Source of the DNA: Rhodospirillaceae bacterium | GTDB lineage: Bacteria; Pseudomonadota; Gammaproteobacteria; Steroidobacterales; Rariloculaceae | Assembly (NCBI GenBank): GCA_002718345.1 | Contig: PBDA01000030.1 | Coordinates: forward strand, 1-64,000 | DNA length: 64,000 nt | Reading direction: 5' to 3' | In this document: piece by piece, positions 27,909 to 38,213 of the stretch | Layout: each line of letters opens with the position of its first letter | How positions within the stretch are numbered: the first letter of the stretch is position 1 | The notes under the pieces: model-generated | Database searches by the model: none | Told to the model about the DNA's origin: nothing | Seen by the model: only the letters and a program-made list of their open reading frames with translations | Made by a program: the position numbers and the translations under genes

Positions 27909-30305
27909 ATGCTTTCGGGAATTCGGGTGCTTGATTTTACGGATCAGTCTGGCTGGATTGCTGGCAGGATATTAGCTGACCTCGGAGCAGAGGTAACCAA
28001 AGTTGAGTCCCCAAACTCTGATCTGGATGATTCATTCTGGCGTGCACACAATCTCAATAAAGCCCTAATGTTATTTAATCTTGAGCAAGTTAATGCTCAA
28101 GAAACTCTATATTCTCTTGTTAGTTCAGCAGATATCTTGATTGAGAGTACATTACCTGGGTCCAGAGAATTTAAGTTTTTTGAACATAAACTATTGCATG
28201 AAAAGAATCGCAGCTTGATTCATGTTGCGATTACACCATTTGGGCAAAATGGACCTCGTTCCGATTGGCTAGCAAGCGACCTCGAGCTGATGGCAGCTGG
28301 TGGGGCCATGTCTCTTACAGGGGAGGCTGATGGAGAGCCTGTTCGAATTTCCAGACCTCAGTCTTATGGTTGGGCTGGAGTTGCAGGTGCTGCTGGTGCT
28401 TTGACTGCACTCTGCGCCCGAGATCGTACAGGCCGTGGTCAGTTAGTTGATGTATCTGTTCAAGCGACGATCGTATCTGCATTAGCGAATGCTCCCACTT
28501 TTTGGGATCTCCAGCGTACTTTACCAATGAGAGATGGAGCCTTTATAACAGGACGTTCTATTTCAGGTGCGCGCTATCGGGTATTTTGGGAATGTAAGGA
28601 CGGTTATATTAATTTTATATTATATGGGGGTTCAGCAGGCAGGCGCACAAACAAAGCGCTAATAGAGTGGATGAAAGAGGAAGGCAGTGATCCTGGTGTT
28701 CTTCAAAGTATAGATTGGTTGAGTTTTAGTCCAACAGAATTAACTCAGAAGCAAGTAGATGAGATAGAGCGCCCAATCCAACTTTTTATGGCCAGGCTCA
28801 CAAAACGTGATTTTCTGGATGGTGCTTGCAAAAGGGAGATGCTTGGGTATCCAGTATCAACCGTTGCTGATATTAATGATGATCCGCAGCTTTCTGAAAG
28901 ATCTTTTTGGAGTTATCAAATAGAGAGAGATGGCTCTTTGGCAAAGTATTGCGGTGGTTTTGCAATAGTGGACGGAGAGAGACTTAAAGTTAGTAAAAAT
29001 ATTGATAGTGCTCAGATCACTACAGAGGAATTTATAAAAAGACCCTTTGATGATGCAAAATACCGTGATCATGAATTGGAGGTTAATGAACCATCTCAGT
29101 CTGCGTTAAGTGGTACCAAAGTTGTCGTATTTGGTGGCTATGCAGCTGGTCCTTGGATTGGCAAGATACTTGCTAACTTTGGAGCTGATGTGGTCCATGT
29201 TGAATCACTAACTCGACCAGATGGGTTTCGTCTTGAATATCCACCATTTAAAGATGGAAGAAGAGGGGTAAATCGCGGTGGTACATTCACGTTTTTTAAT
29301 GATTCTAAATTAGGTATTACTCTGGACTTAAAAAAGCCTGGTGGAGTTGAGCTTGCAAAGCGCTTAATTGATTGGTCAGATGTACTTATTGAAAATATGC
29401 GTCCAGGCGTTATTAAACGACTTGGACTTGATTATGCGGAACTTTTAAAAACTAACCCAAGCTTGATTCAGCTTTCTACTTGTAACATGGGGCAGACTGG
29501 TAGGCGTTCGCAAACACCTGGCTTCGGCTCTCAGTTGTCTGCTATGGCTGGGTTCTCCGAGCTATCAGGACAATCAAATGGCCCCCCTATGCTACTTTAC
29601 GGGCCATACATTGATTTTATTGCCGCTTTTTACGGGACATCAGCGGTGCTTGCAGCTCTTACAAACCAAAAGAACAATCATAAAGGTTGTTTAATTGATC
29701 TTTCTCAGTATGAGTGTGGAGTATCGTTTTTGGCAGGAGAGCTATTAGACTTCAATAGAAATGGGATCATAGCAGGAAGAATTGGTAATGCTGATGATCA
29801 GGCAGTACCTCATGGTGTTTATCGGTGTTCTGATATGGAGTGGCTAGCGATTTCTTGTTGGTCCAATAGTGAATTTTTCAGGCTGGCAAAGATACTTGGG
29901 AAAGAACAGTGGTGTGAAGACGATCGATTTTCAACATGTATTGCTCGTAGAAATAATATTGTTCTAATTGAGGCTGCAATTACTAATTGGTGTTCAGATA
30001 GAACTGCTGAGTTAGCTTCAGTTGAACTGCAAGCATCGTATGTCCATGCTTATGCAGTAAATACAGTTGCAGATTTATTTACTGATCCTCAATTAGCCTT
30101 TAGAAATACTTGGCGTGTGTTAGAACATCCTGTTATTGGTGAGCAGTCATTCTACTTTCCAGGCTTTGATTTAAGTGAGACTCCAGGTGAGATTATTAAT
30201 CCAGGTCCACTGTTAGGCGCTGATAACAAACATGTTTATCAGAATTTTCTGGGTTTGACAGAAACAGAAATGGCTCGTTATAGAGCCAATGGCGTTATTA
30301 CATAA
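27909..30305 (+). CDS. Tandem two-domain CaiB/BaiF CoA-transferase family protein
   Basis: Two CaiB starts: LSGIRVLDFTDQSGWIAGRILADLGAEVTKVESP and LSGTKVVVFGGYAAGPWIGKILANFGADVVHVESLTRPDGFR in one 798 aa frame. Confidence 0.88.
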   Translation: MLSGIRVLDFTDQSGWIAGRILADLGAEVTKVESPNSDLDDSFWRAHNLNKALMLFNLEQVNAQETLYSLVSSADILIESTLPGSREFKFFEHKLLHEKNRSLIHVAITPFGQNGPRSDWLASDLELMAAGGAMSLTGEADGEPVRISRPQSYGWAGVAGAAGALTALCARDRTGRGQLVDVSVQATIVSALANAPTFWDLQRTLPMRDGAFITGRSISGARYRVFWECKDGYINFILYGGSAGRRTNKALIEWMKEEGSDPGVLQSIDWLSFSPTELTQKQVDEIERPIQLFMARLTKRDFLDGACKREMLGYPVSTVADINDDPQLSERSFWSYQIERDGSLAKYCGGFAIVDGERLKVSKNIDSAQITTEEFIKRPFDDAKYRDHELEVNEPSQSALSGTKVVVFGGYAAGPWIGKILANFGADVVHVESLTRPDGFRLEYPPFKDGRRGVNRGGTFTFFNDSKLGITLDLKKPGGVELAKRLIDWSDVLIENMRPGVIKRLGLDYAELLKTNPSLIQLSTCNMGQTGRRSQTPGFGSQLSAMAGFSELSGQSNGPPMLLYGPYIDFIAAFYGTSAVLAALTNQKNNHKGCLIDLSQYECGVSFLAGELLDFNRNGIIAGRIGNADDQAVPHGVYRCSDMEWLAISCWSNSEFFRLAKILGKEQWCEDDRFSTCIARRNNIVLIEAAITNWCSDRTAELASVELQASYVHAYAVNTVADLFTDPQLAFRNTWRVLEHPVIGEQSFYFPGFDLSETPGEIINPGPLLGADNKHVYQNFLGLTETEMARYRANGVIT

Positions 30306-31356
30306 GGTTGTTCAATTGATCCGCGGCATACAAAGAAATATATATTTGTACTGTTTATTGATGTGCTCTGTGGTTAGAGGTTTGTTGGTAGTAGGTTTTT
30401 TAATTTTAATAGTTCCAACCAGATTGTATGCACAGGGAGAGTATAACCTCGCATTAAGTGGAGCCAGTCCAGGTGGACTATGGTCATTGCTTGGCGCTGG
30501 AGTAAATGCAGCAGTTGCAATTAATCATCCGGGTTCTGTTATTACTTACCAGACTTCTGGTGGAGGTATTGCCAATATCAAGTTAGTTAGTGAAGGTATA
30601 GCTGAACTCGGCATAGTTCATGATGTTGAGCTTAAGGTGGCCGCAGAAGGAGGTTTGCCATTCGGCCAGCCTGTTAATAACCTTAGGGCTATTGCTTATC
30701 TGTATGACTGGGCACCAATGCAGCTAGTAATTACTTCATCATTTGCTGAGGAATACGAAATTGAGACACTAGGTGATCTTATTACTAACCAAGCGCCTGT
30801 TCGTTTTGGGGTTAATACTCGTGGCAATATGGTTCAAGAACTTAATAGAATGCTCCTTGATGCGTACGGTGTCACTTATGAACAAGTACGGGGCTGGGGT
30901 GGTCAGATAGTTTTTGCAGCATCTAATGATATGGCTAATCTTATGGCAAACCGTCGACTTGATATGACTGGTAATGGTTTGTTCACACCTAATAGCACAA
31001 TTTTGAGGACCGGTAATGCAGTTGATGTAACTATGCTATCAATCGACACAGATGTAGTTAATGCTGTGTCAGAAGCCTCAGGAGCAAGGCCTTTTACTGT
31101 GCCAATAGGTACCTATGATTGGCTGGATTCTGATGTTTCAACAATTGCGCTCGGAGCGGTTCTTGTTGTTAATAAAAACATGAGCTCTGAAGTGACTTAT
31201 GATTTAGCTAAAGCTCTCGTAGAGCATATTGCAAGGCTTCGTAGTGTACATGGTTCGATGAATGCACTAACTCCTGAGTTTATGGCATCACAGGATGTAA
31301 TCCCCTACCATGCTGGGGCATTAAATTATTTCCGTGAAGTAGGTTTGGTTAACTGA
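30289..31356 (+). CDS. TAXI-family TRAP transporter solute-binding protein
   Basis: YNLALSGASPGGLWSLLGAGVNAAVAINHPGSVITYQTSGGGIANIKLV; followed by a fused TRAP permease. True start may be internal (M at ~30361). Confidence 0.85.
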   Translation: MALLHKVVQLIRGIQRNIYLYCLLMCSVVRGLLVVGFLILIVPTRLYAQGEYNLALSGASPGGLWSLLGAGVNAAVAINHPGSVITYQTSGGGIANIKLVSEGIAELGIVHDVELKVAAEGGLPFGQPVNNLRAIAYLYDWAPMQLVITSSFAEEYEIETLGDLITNQAPVRFGVNTRGNMVQELNRMLLDAYGVTYEQVRGWGGQIVFAASNDMANLMANRRLDMTGNGLFTPNSTILRTGNAVDVTMLSIDTDVVNAVSEASGARPFTVPIGTYDWLDSDVSTIALGAVLVVNKNMSSEVTYDLAKALVEHIARLRSVHGSMNALTPEFMASQDVIPYHAGALNYFREVGLVN

Positions 31357-31379
31357 TCAGCTCATTTAGTGAGACAAGC

Positions 31380-33218
31380 ATGGTTCGCTTTCTTTTTACC
31401 GTAGGTGCCCGGCGAAAGCTTGAAGGCTCTTTACAACAAGTAGTTAGGTTTTATTCCGCCCTAATAGCTGTGTGGACCATTTGGGCGGCAACCTTTGCCA
31501 TAATTGATCCTCTTTCCCACGGTGCCATTTTTGTTTGTTTTATTTTTGGTTTAATGTTTCTTGTAGTTTCATCAAGTCCTGACAGTGGGGGTAAAACTGT
31601 AAATTACAGTGATTGGATGCTTTCTATTTTGAGTATCTTATGTGGTGTTTACTTCATTGTTATTAGTGAACGTGTTTCCAGTCGTATTTCTTTGTTTGAT
31701 CCGCTAACAGAATTCGATTTGTTAGTTGGCACTATACTGTGGTTGCTTGCTATAGAGGCAACTCGACGTGCAGTGGGCCTAGGGTTAACTCTCATAGTTA
31801 TTTTCTTTGTGATCTATAACCTGTTTGGTCATTTATTAGCCGGGGTTTTATCGCACGGTTACATTAGTTACTCACATTTTCTTGATCAGTCCATTTTTAC
31901 TACTAATGGTCTGTTCGGTATGCCAATTCGGGTCGCAGCTACCTACGCGTTTCTCTTTGTAGGGTTTGGTGTATTTTTGCAACGTGCAGGAGGAGGTACA
32001 TTTTTCTATGATTTGGCATCTTCTGTCACTGGTAAAACTCCTGGTGGTCCAGCTAAAGTTTCAATATTTTCGTCAGCGCTTTATGGGACCATGTCTGGGA
32101 GCCCAACCTCCGACGTAGTAACTACCGGTTCGATTACTATCCCAATGATGAGGCGATTAGGCTATTCGCCAGTGATGGCTGGAGCTATCGAGGTAGCAGC
32201 TTCAACAGGCGGGAGCATTCTTCCTCCAGTAATGGGATCAGCTGTTTTTATTCTTGTTGAGTTTACTGGGATTACTTATCAGCAAATAGTTATTGCAGCA
32301 ATTATTCCGGCACTTCTTTTTTACTTTGCACTTTATGTTCAAGTGCATTTGGGCGCAGTTCGATTAAAACTAAAAAATGATTCTGCTTCAGATATTCCCA
32401 GATTGGGTGAAACAATAAGAAAACATGGTATTTTATTATTGCCTCTTGCCGTGATAATAGCAGCTCTTAGTTTGGGTTTTACTCCTACATTTTCCGCTCT
32501 TTTTGGTGCATTCTCTGCCATAGTGGTTTCCATGCGTAACACAGAAAATAAAATAGGTCTGCTGGCTTTTTACGATTCTTTATCAGACATTAGTTTAAGA
32601 ATTGTGCCTGTTGCAGCTGCATGCGCTGCCGCTGGATTGGTAGTCGGCGGAATGAGCTTAACAGGATTAGCAGGTAAGTTTTCTTACATAGTTTTCGCTT
32701 TAGCAGGTCAAAGTAATTTTTTGACGTTGATCGTTGCAGGTCTTCTTTGTATTTTATTGGGAATGGGAATGCCTACTCCAAGCGCATATATTTTGGCTGC
32801 AGTTCTTATTGCAGATGTGTTAATAGGGGTGAATATTGATGTTTTGACGGTTCATATGTTCTTGTTATTTTTTGCGGTATTATCTGCTATAACGCCACCA
32901 GTTGCCGTAGCTGCTTATGCGGCATCCTCAATTGCTGAGGCTAATCCTTTGTCAATTGCAGTTACAGGATTACGCCTGTCTCTAGTCTTGTTCATAATTC
33001 CTTTTGCTTTTGTCTATAACCCCTCACTATTAGCTCAGGGATCCATGTCTAGCGTAATTGTCGCTTTTATACTTGCTGTGCTGGGGGTATTTTTACTATG
33101 TGTTGCTAGTGAGGGTTATTTTCGGCGGCCTTTAAAAACTTGGGAACGTCTTGTTGCTGTAGGATTAGGTGGATGCTTGTTGTTTCCAACAATATTTTTA
33201 GAAAATTTAAAGCTTTAG
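31380..33218 (+). CDS. TRAP transporter fused permease subunit
   Basis: SALYGTMSGSPTSDVVTTGSITIPMMRRLGYSPVMAGAIEVAASTGGSILPPVMGSAVFI. Confidence 0.92.
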   Translation: MVRFLFTVGARRKLEGSLQQVVRFYSALIAVWTIWAATFAIIDPLSHGAIFVCFIFGLMFLVVSSSPDSGGKTVNYSDWMLSILSILCGVYFIVISERVSSRISLFDPLTEFDLLVGTILWLLAIEATRRAVGLGLTLIVIFFVIYNLFGHLLAGVLSHGYISYSHFLDQSIFTTNGLFGMPIRVAATYAFLFVGFGVFLQRAGGGTFFYDLASSVTGKTPGGPAKVSIFSSALYGTMSGSPTSDVVTTGSITIPMMRRLGYSPVMAGAIEVAASTGGSILPPVMGSAVFILVEFTGITYQQIVIAAIIPALLFYFALYVQVHLGAVRLKLKNDSASDIPRLGETIRKHGILLLPLAVIIAALSLGFTPTFSALFGAFSAIVVSMRNTENKIGLLAFYDSLSDISLRIVPVAAACAAAGLVVGGMSLTGLAGKFSYIVFALAGQSNFLTLIVAGLLCILLGMGMPTPSAYILAAVLIADVLIGVNIDVLTVHMFLLFFAVLSAITPPVAVAAYAASSIAEANPLSIAVTGLRLSLVLFIIPFAFVYNPSLLAQGSMSSVIVAFILAVLGVFLLCVASEGYFRRPLKTWERLVAVGLGGCLLFPTIFLENLKL

Positions 33219-33307
33219 CTTCATAGTTTCACAAAGTTGTTTAACGGAAGATATGTTTCTACACTAAATTGTTTGTAATGGTTGAAGTATTTAGGCGGCA
33301 AGTAAAT

Positions 33308-33463
33308 ATGACTGATAATGAAAAAGAGAACCCTAAAAAAAAATTACGAAGACGCGCTTTTTTTCTAGTGTGCTTGGTAATAGTCCTTTATGTAGGCTTC
33401 ATTGGTTTAATGAGTGTAGTTGGTCCTGGTTTCGGGCCAAGTGATCCTGCTTCTTTCGATTAG
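33308..33463 (+). CDS. Small single-pass membrane protein at head of cox cluster
   Basis: MTDNEKENPKKKLRRRAFFLVCLVIVLYVGFIGLMSVVGPGFGPSDPASFD; ORF opens at 33269, ATG at 33308 more plausible. Confidence 0.5.
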   Translation: MTDNEKENPKKKLRRRAFFLVCLVIVLYVGFIGLMSVVGPGFGPSDPASFD

Positions 33464-33488
33464 TATGAATGAATAAATTAAGGGGATT

Positions 33489-34229
33489 TTGCTTGAAGTG
33501 AAGGTCTCTCTAAAACGCATTGTTATTTTTGTGGTTATTCCGATTTTGCTAATATTTTTGGTGCGCTTGGGGATGTGGCAGCTTCATCGTGCAGAGCAGG
33601 GTGCTAGTATTTATGAGCAATTTGATCGGGAGACGCAGCTGCCAGCTCTTGACAGTTCTAGCCTTAATGGTCATTTAGATGATGTTCGTTTTCGTTGGAT
33701 AGAGCTTCAAGGGAAATATCTTTCTTCTAGGCAGTTTCTTTTGGATAGCATGACTTATGAGGGACAGGCTGGATATCATGTTTTAACGCCCTTTGCTGTC
33801 AATGATGGGGTTAGTTGGGTTTTAGTGAATAGGGGTTGGGTTCTGGCAGATCCAGATCGTCGGGTACTTCCTGAGGTATCGGTCAGTGAAATTCCACGTG
33901 TGATTAGAGGGATGGCTGAATCTTTGCCGCAACCTGGGTTATCGCTTAGTACCCCTATGAACCTCATGCCTTGGCCACAAGTGGTGCTATTTCCCTCTTT
34001 TGAAGAGCTTGAAATTCGGTTTGAGCAGTCACTGATACCTTATCAGTTGCTTTTGGATTCAAATTTACCTGATGGCTTCAGTCGGGAGTGGAAACCTCGC
34101 GCATTACCACCCGAACGTCATATTGGTTATGCCATACAATGGTTTTCTTTTGCGGGCGTACTTGCCTTTATGGTCATAGCTTTATGGGCACGTTCAAGAA
34201 CACGTCTTAATGATGAGATTGGACGATAG
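33489..34229 (+). CDS. SURF1-family cytochrome oxidase assembly protein
   Basis: N- and C-terminal TMs; GMWQLHRAEQ, GYHVLTPFAVNDGVSWVLVNRGWV, HIGYAIQWFSFA. Confidence 0.88.
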   Translation: MLEVKVSLKRIVIFVVIPILLIFLVRLGMWQLHRAEQGASIYEQFDRETQLPALDSSSLNGHLDDVRFRWIELQGKYLSSRQFLLDSMTYEGQAGYHVLTPFAVNDGVSWVLVNRGWVLADPDRRVLPEVSVSEIPRVIRGMAESLPQPGLSLSTPMNLMPWPQVVLFPSFEELEIRFEQSLIPYQLLLDSNLPDGFSREWKPRALPPERHIGYAIQWFSFAGVLAFMVIALWARSRTRLNDEIGR

Positions 34230-34293
34230 GGTCAAGATATGGTACATCAGCGCCCCGAAGGGACTCTGGATAGGTATTTTTTGGAGTATATCG

Positions 34294-34704
34294 ATGGTTA
34301 AAGGCTTATTAGCTTTAAGTGCAGTTTTTGTAGCAACGGTTATTGGCTCTGTGCTTGCGTTCGAATTAAAGACAGCAAGTATTCACGAAACAGGGAATGA
34401 AGCTTGGGCACATCAAAAAATGGAGTTTGTTTCTTGGAATAATGAACGTTGGACGGCTTGGGTCAAAGATGATTCATTTGAGCATACTCCAGAAAGTAGC
34501 GGTTATTGGCATCGCCACTCAAACCCTAGCTTGGCATTTATTGATTGGAACGGGGAGCCTTGGCAGGCAAAAATTGCGGAAGATTCATTTGTTATTGCAA
34601 ATAGAGGAGATTGGAGCATGCCAACCGAAACCGTGGAAGCCTTACATTACCTAGACTGGTCGGGGCAAAGGCAGATTCGAACTTTAGCTCAATTATCTCG
34701 TTAA
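34294..34704 (+). CDS. Secreted/membrane-anchored Trp-rich repeat protein of unknown function
   Basis: Hydrophobic N-terminus (MVKGLLALSAVFVATVIGSVLA) then repeated FVSWNNERWTAWVKDDSF / FIDWNGEPWQAKIAEDSF / YLDWSGQRQIRTL. ORF opens at 34210 overlapping SURF1. Confidence 0.55.
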   Translation: MVKGLLALSAVFVATVIGSVLAFELKTASIHETGNEAWAHQKMEFVSWNNERWTAWVKDDSFEHTPESSGYWHRHSNPSLAFIDWNGEPWQAKIAEDSFVIANRGDWSMPTETVEALHYLDWSGQRQIRTLAQLSR

Positions 34705-34859
34705 GACATTGGCTTTGAATTCGACGAGATGTTCACCTATCATACCGCGCGGATGAACGGTTTAAGGAACACAAGGATGGAGTTCCCAGGTATGGTGTGG
34801 TCGCACACTCAATCGCGGATTCGTGAATCATTGAAACAATTTATTCTGGACTACTGGTT

Positions 34860-35993
34860 ATGAAATACGCCTTTAGTTGCTCCGGACGCGGGCGCTTGGC
34901 ATTTTTACTTTTCTTTCTAGCATCTGGCGCATTTGCCCAGGGCTGGGACATGAGACCTGGTGTCACTGAGATCAGCCAAGATCTCCGTGCCTTGCATCAT
35001 ATGAGTCTTTGGATCTGCATTATTGTAGGTGCCATTGTTTTTGGGGCGATGTTTTACACGATCATTGCGCATCGTCGTTCGAAAAATCCTGTGCCAGCCA
35101 CTTGGCATCATAGTACTAAGGTTGAGATCATTTGGACGATCATTCCGACGTTGATTGTCATAGGAATGGTTATTCCTGCCACCAAGACCCTAATTGAAAT
35201 TGAAGATAATAGTGACGCTGATCTAACGATTTTGGTTACAGGTTCTCAGTGGAAATGGCATTATCAGTATCTTGAAGCCGGCTTTGGTTTTTTTAGCAAT
35301 CTTTCTACGCCTACTGAACAGATAAATAATATAGAACCCAAGGGAGAGCATTACCTGTTAGAGGTAGACAACCCTTTGGTAATACCAGCAAATCTCAAGG
35401 TTAGGTTTCTGACTAGTTCTGATGATGTTATTCATTCTTGGTGGGTGCCAGATTTCGCGGTTAAGCAAGATGCATTGCCGGGTTTTATTAACGAAGCTTG
35501 GGCAAGAGTTCCTGTGCCAGGCACCTACCGTGGTCAATGCACTGAGCTTTGTGGTATGAATCACGCCTATATGCCGGTTGTTGTGGATGTCATTCCTGAG
35601 GATGAGTTTCAAGAATGGATTGATGATCAGCGTATTGCGCTTGAGGCCCAGGGAGAGGCGGCAATAGCTGCACGTAGCCGTGATTGGTCAATGGAAGAAT
35701 TAATGCCAATTGGTGAGGACGTGTATCTGAGTAACTGTGCAACATGTCATCAGCCAGATGGCTCAGGACAGGGCATTACCTATCCAGCTATGACGGGAAG
35801 CGCTATTGTGAATGGTCCAATTGAGGCTCATATAAGTACCGTCCTCAATGGTGTTGCAGGCACTGAAATGCAAGCTTGGGGACCGCAACTTAGTGACTTG
35901 GAGATTGCGGCTGTAATTACTTATGAACGAAATTCTTTAGGCAATGAGACGGGTGAAGTAATTCAGCCTCTCACCATATTTAACTCGCGTTAG
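34860..35993 (+). CDS. coxB: Cytochrome c oxidase subunit II with C-terminal haem c domain (caa3-type)
   Basis: CuA motif CTELCGMNHAYMPV; C-terminal CATCHQPDGSGQG. Confidence 0.95.
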   Translation: MKYAFSCSGRGRLAFLLFFLASGAFAQGWDMRPGVTEISQDLRALHHMSLWICIIVGAIVFGAMFYTIIAHRRSKNPVPATWHHSTKVEIIWTIIPTLIVIGMVIPATKTLIEIEDNSDADLTILVTGSQWKWHYQYLEAGFGFFSNLSTPTEQINNIEPKGEHYLLEVDNPLVIPANLKVRFLTSSDDVIHSWWVPDFAVKQDALPGFINEAWARVPVPGTYRGQCTELCGMNHAYMPVVVDVIPEDEFQEWIDDQRIALEAQGEAAIAARSRDWSMEELMPIGEDVYLSNCATCHQPDGSGQGITYPAMTGSAIVNGPIEAHISTVLNGVAGTEMQAWGPQLSDLEIAAVITYERNSLGNETGEVIQPLTIFNSR

Positions 35994-36004
35994 GTTTACT
36001 ACTT

Positions 36005-37585
36005 ATGATTGCCCACGCAGATAACATACCTTCAGGCAGACACCCTCTAGTCAAATTTATTTTGCGCTGGTTGTTGACTACTAATCATAAAGAGATTGGT
36101 ACGTTGTACCTTTCATTTAGCTTCTTGCTGTTTTTCATTGGTGGTGCTTTTGCTTTGACATTTCGTGCTGAGCTAGCGCAGCCTGGTCTCCAATTCATGG
36201 GGGCTGATTTCTACAACCAAATGGTTACGCTTCATGGGTTAGTGATGGTATTTGGTGCGGTAATGCCAGCATTTGTTGGGCTCGCAAACTACATGATTCC
36301 CTTGCAAATAGGGGCTTCTGATATGGCATTGCCTAGACTGAATAATTTTAGTTTTTGGATTATGCCTTTTGCCTTTGGCTTGTTGCTCTCATCTCTATTT
36401 ATGCCTGGGGGTGCTCCTGACTTTGGATGGACTCTCTATGCTCCTTTATCAACTACGTATGGGCCACCAAGTACTGATTTTCTGATCTTGGGTGGTCAAT
36501 TGATGGGAATCTCTTCAATACTTGGTGCCATCAACATTATTGTTACTATTTTTAATCTGCGCGCACCCGGTATGACCTTGATGAAGATGCCGATGTTTGT
36601 GTGGACTTGGTTGATTACAGCTTTCCTATTGATCATGGCTATGCCGGTGCTTGCCGGGGTAGTGACAATGATGCTAACGGATAGGCATTTTGGCACGAGC
36701 TTTTTTGAGGCATCTGGTGGGGGTGACCCTCTGATCTTTCAGCACGTGTTTTGGTTCTTCGGTCATCCCGAGGTCTACATCATGATTCTGCCAGGATTTG
36801 GCATTGCATCTCAGATTATTCCCACTTTTGCACGCAAACCTCTCTTTGGTTATGCCTCAATGGTTTATGCAACAGCAGCTATTGCTGGATTGTCTTTTGT
36901 CGTCTGGGGTCATCATATGTTTGCTACAGGGATGCCATTGGCGACAGAGTTGTGGTTTATGTATGCCACGATGCTTATAGCTGTTCCAACTGGCGTAAAG
37001 GTTTTTAACTGGGTTGCCACTATGTGGGATGGCTCAATGACCTTTGAAACGCCCATGCTTTTTGCATTAGGTTTTGTTGTGATGTTTACAATAGGCGGTT
37101 TTTCGGGACTTATGCTCGCGGTGGCCCCTGTTGACTTCCAATATCACGATACCTTTTTCGTTGTTGCTCATATTCACTACGTCCTTTATCCGGGAGCTAT
37201 ATTTGCAACAATGGCGGCAGTCTACTATTGGATTCCAAAGTGGACGGGAAACATGTATGACGAGCGTTTAGGAAAAATTCATTTTTGGACTGCTGTTGTC
37301 GCACTTAATCTTACTTTCTTTCCGATGCATTTTGTGGGCCTAGGGGGTATGCCGCGTAGAATTGCTGATTATGCACTACCGTTCACAGGGCTCAATACAT
37401 TCGCTACTGCAGGGGCTTTTTTGCTTGGTGTTACACAGGTTTTGTTTTTATACATCATTATTAAGACAGTACGTGGTGGGCCAAAAGCTACTGATCAGGT
37501 TTGGGAGGGAGCAGAAGGGCTTGAATGGACTTTGCCTTCTCCGCTGCCACTTCATACATTTGAGACTCCACCAAAAGTGGATTAA
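36005..37585 (+). CDS. coxA: Cytochrome c oxidase subunit I
   Basis: WFFGHPEVYIMILPGFGIASQI, WGHHMFATGM, HDTFFVVAHIHYVL. Confidence 0.97.
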   Translation: MIAHADNIPSGRHPLVKFILRWLLTTNHKEIGTLYLSFSFLLFFIGGAFALTFRAELAQPGLQFMGADFYNQMVTLHGLVMVFGAVMPAFVGLANYMIPLQIGASDMALPRLNNFSFWIMPFAFGLLLSSLFMPGGAPDFGWTLYAPLSTTYGPPSTDFLILGGQLMGISSILGAINIIVTIFNLRAPGMTLMKMPMFVWTWLITAFLLIMAMPVLAGVVTMMLTDRHFGTSFFEASGGGDPLIFQHVFWFFGHPEVYIMILPGFGIASQIIPTFARKPLFGYASMVYATAAIAGLSFVVWGHHMFATGMPLATELWFMYATMLIAVPTGVKVFNWVATMWDGSMTFETPMLFALGFVVMFTIGGFSGLMLAVAPVDFQYHDTFFVVAHIHYVLYPGAIFATMAAVYYWIPKWTGNMYDERLGKIHFWTAVVALNLTFFPMHFVGLGGMPRRIADYALPFTGLNTFATAGAFLLGVTQVLFLYIIIKTVRGGPKATDQVWEGAEGLEWTLPSPLPLHTFETPPKVD

Positions 37586-37622
37586 TTTTGGCAAATAGTA
37601 AACGCTTCTAGATATTTTAAAG

Positions 37623-38213
37623 ATGAAAAGCAAACGTAACCCTAAAAAACAAATTGCTGTATTAGGCCTGACAGTTGCAGGAATGTTTGGCTTTGCTTAT
37701 GCGCTAGTGCCTCTTTATGAAATTTTTTGCGAAATTACAGGGTTTGGTGGAGGAACTTTTGAGCAGGCCGTAATAGCGTCAGATGTTAAAAGTGGTTATA
37801 TAGTTTCTGATGGCGGGAATAGAGAAGTAACTGTTCAGTTTCTAGCAGATATTGGTCGGGGGTTGCCTTGGGAGTTTCGTCCCACTGAAAAGCAGATGCG
37901 TGTAAAGGTTGGAGAAGTTCATGAAACTCGCTATTACGCACGTAATTTTGCCAATCACTCAGTGACTGGTCAGGCTGTTCCTAGTGTGACACCTGCATTC
38001 GGCGCTACTTCTTTGCAGAAAGTTGAGTGCTTCTGTTTTACGGAGCAGACCTTAGATGCAGGCGAAGAAGTTGTAATGCCCGTGTTGTTCTACGTTGATG
38101 AGGATTTGCGTGCAGATGTTGGAACATTAACGCTTTCTTATAGTTTTTTTCCGGTAGAGAGTGCAGAGGTTGGTGTAATGAATCATGCAACAGCTAATAT
38201 GGAGCACCTATGA
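37623..38213 (+). CDS. ctaG: Cytochrome c oxidase assembly protein CtaG/Cox11
   Basis: ALVPLYEIFCEITGFGG, VECFCFTEQTLDAGEEVVMPVLFYVD. Confidence 0.93.
   Translation: MKSKRNPKKQIAVLGLTVAGMFGFAYALVPLYEIFCEITGFGGGTFEQAVIASDVKSGYIVSDGGNREVTVQFLADIGRGLPWEFRPTEKQMRVKVGEVHETRYYARNFANHSVTGQAVPSVTPAFGATSLQKVECFCFTEQTLDAGEEVVMPVLFYVDEDLRADVGTLTLSYSFFPVESAEVGVMNHATANMEHL

Noticed and set aside
27909-30305. Possible frameshifted or merged pair of CaiB genes
   Set aside because: One uninterrupted 798 aa frame; tandem two-domain CaiB/BaiF proteins are a plausible natural architecture.
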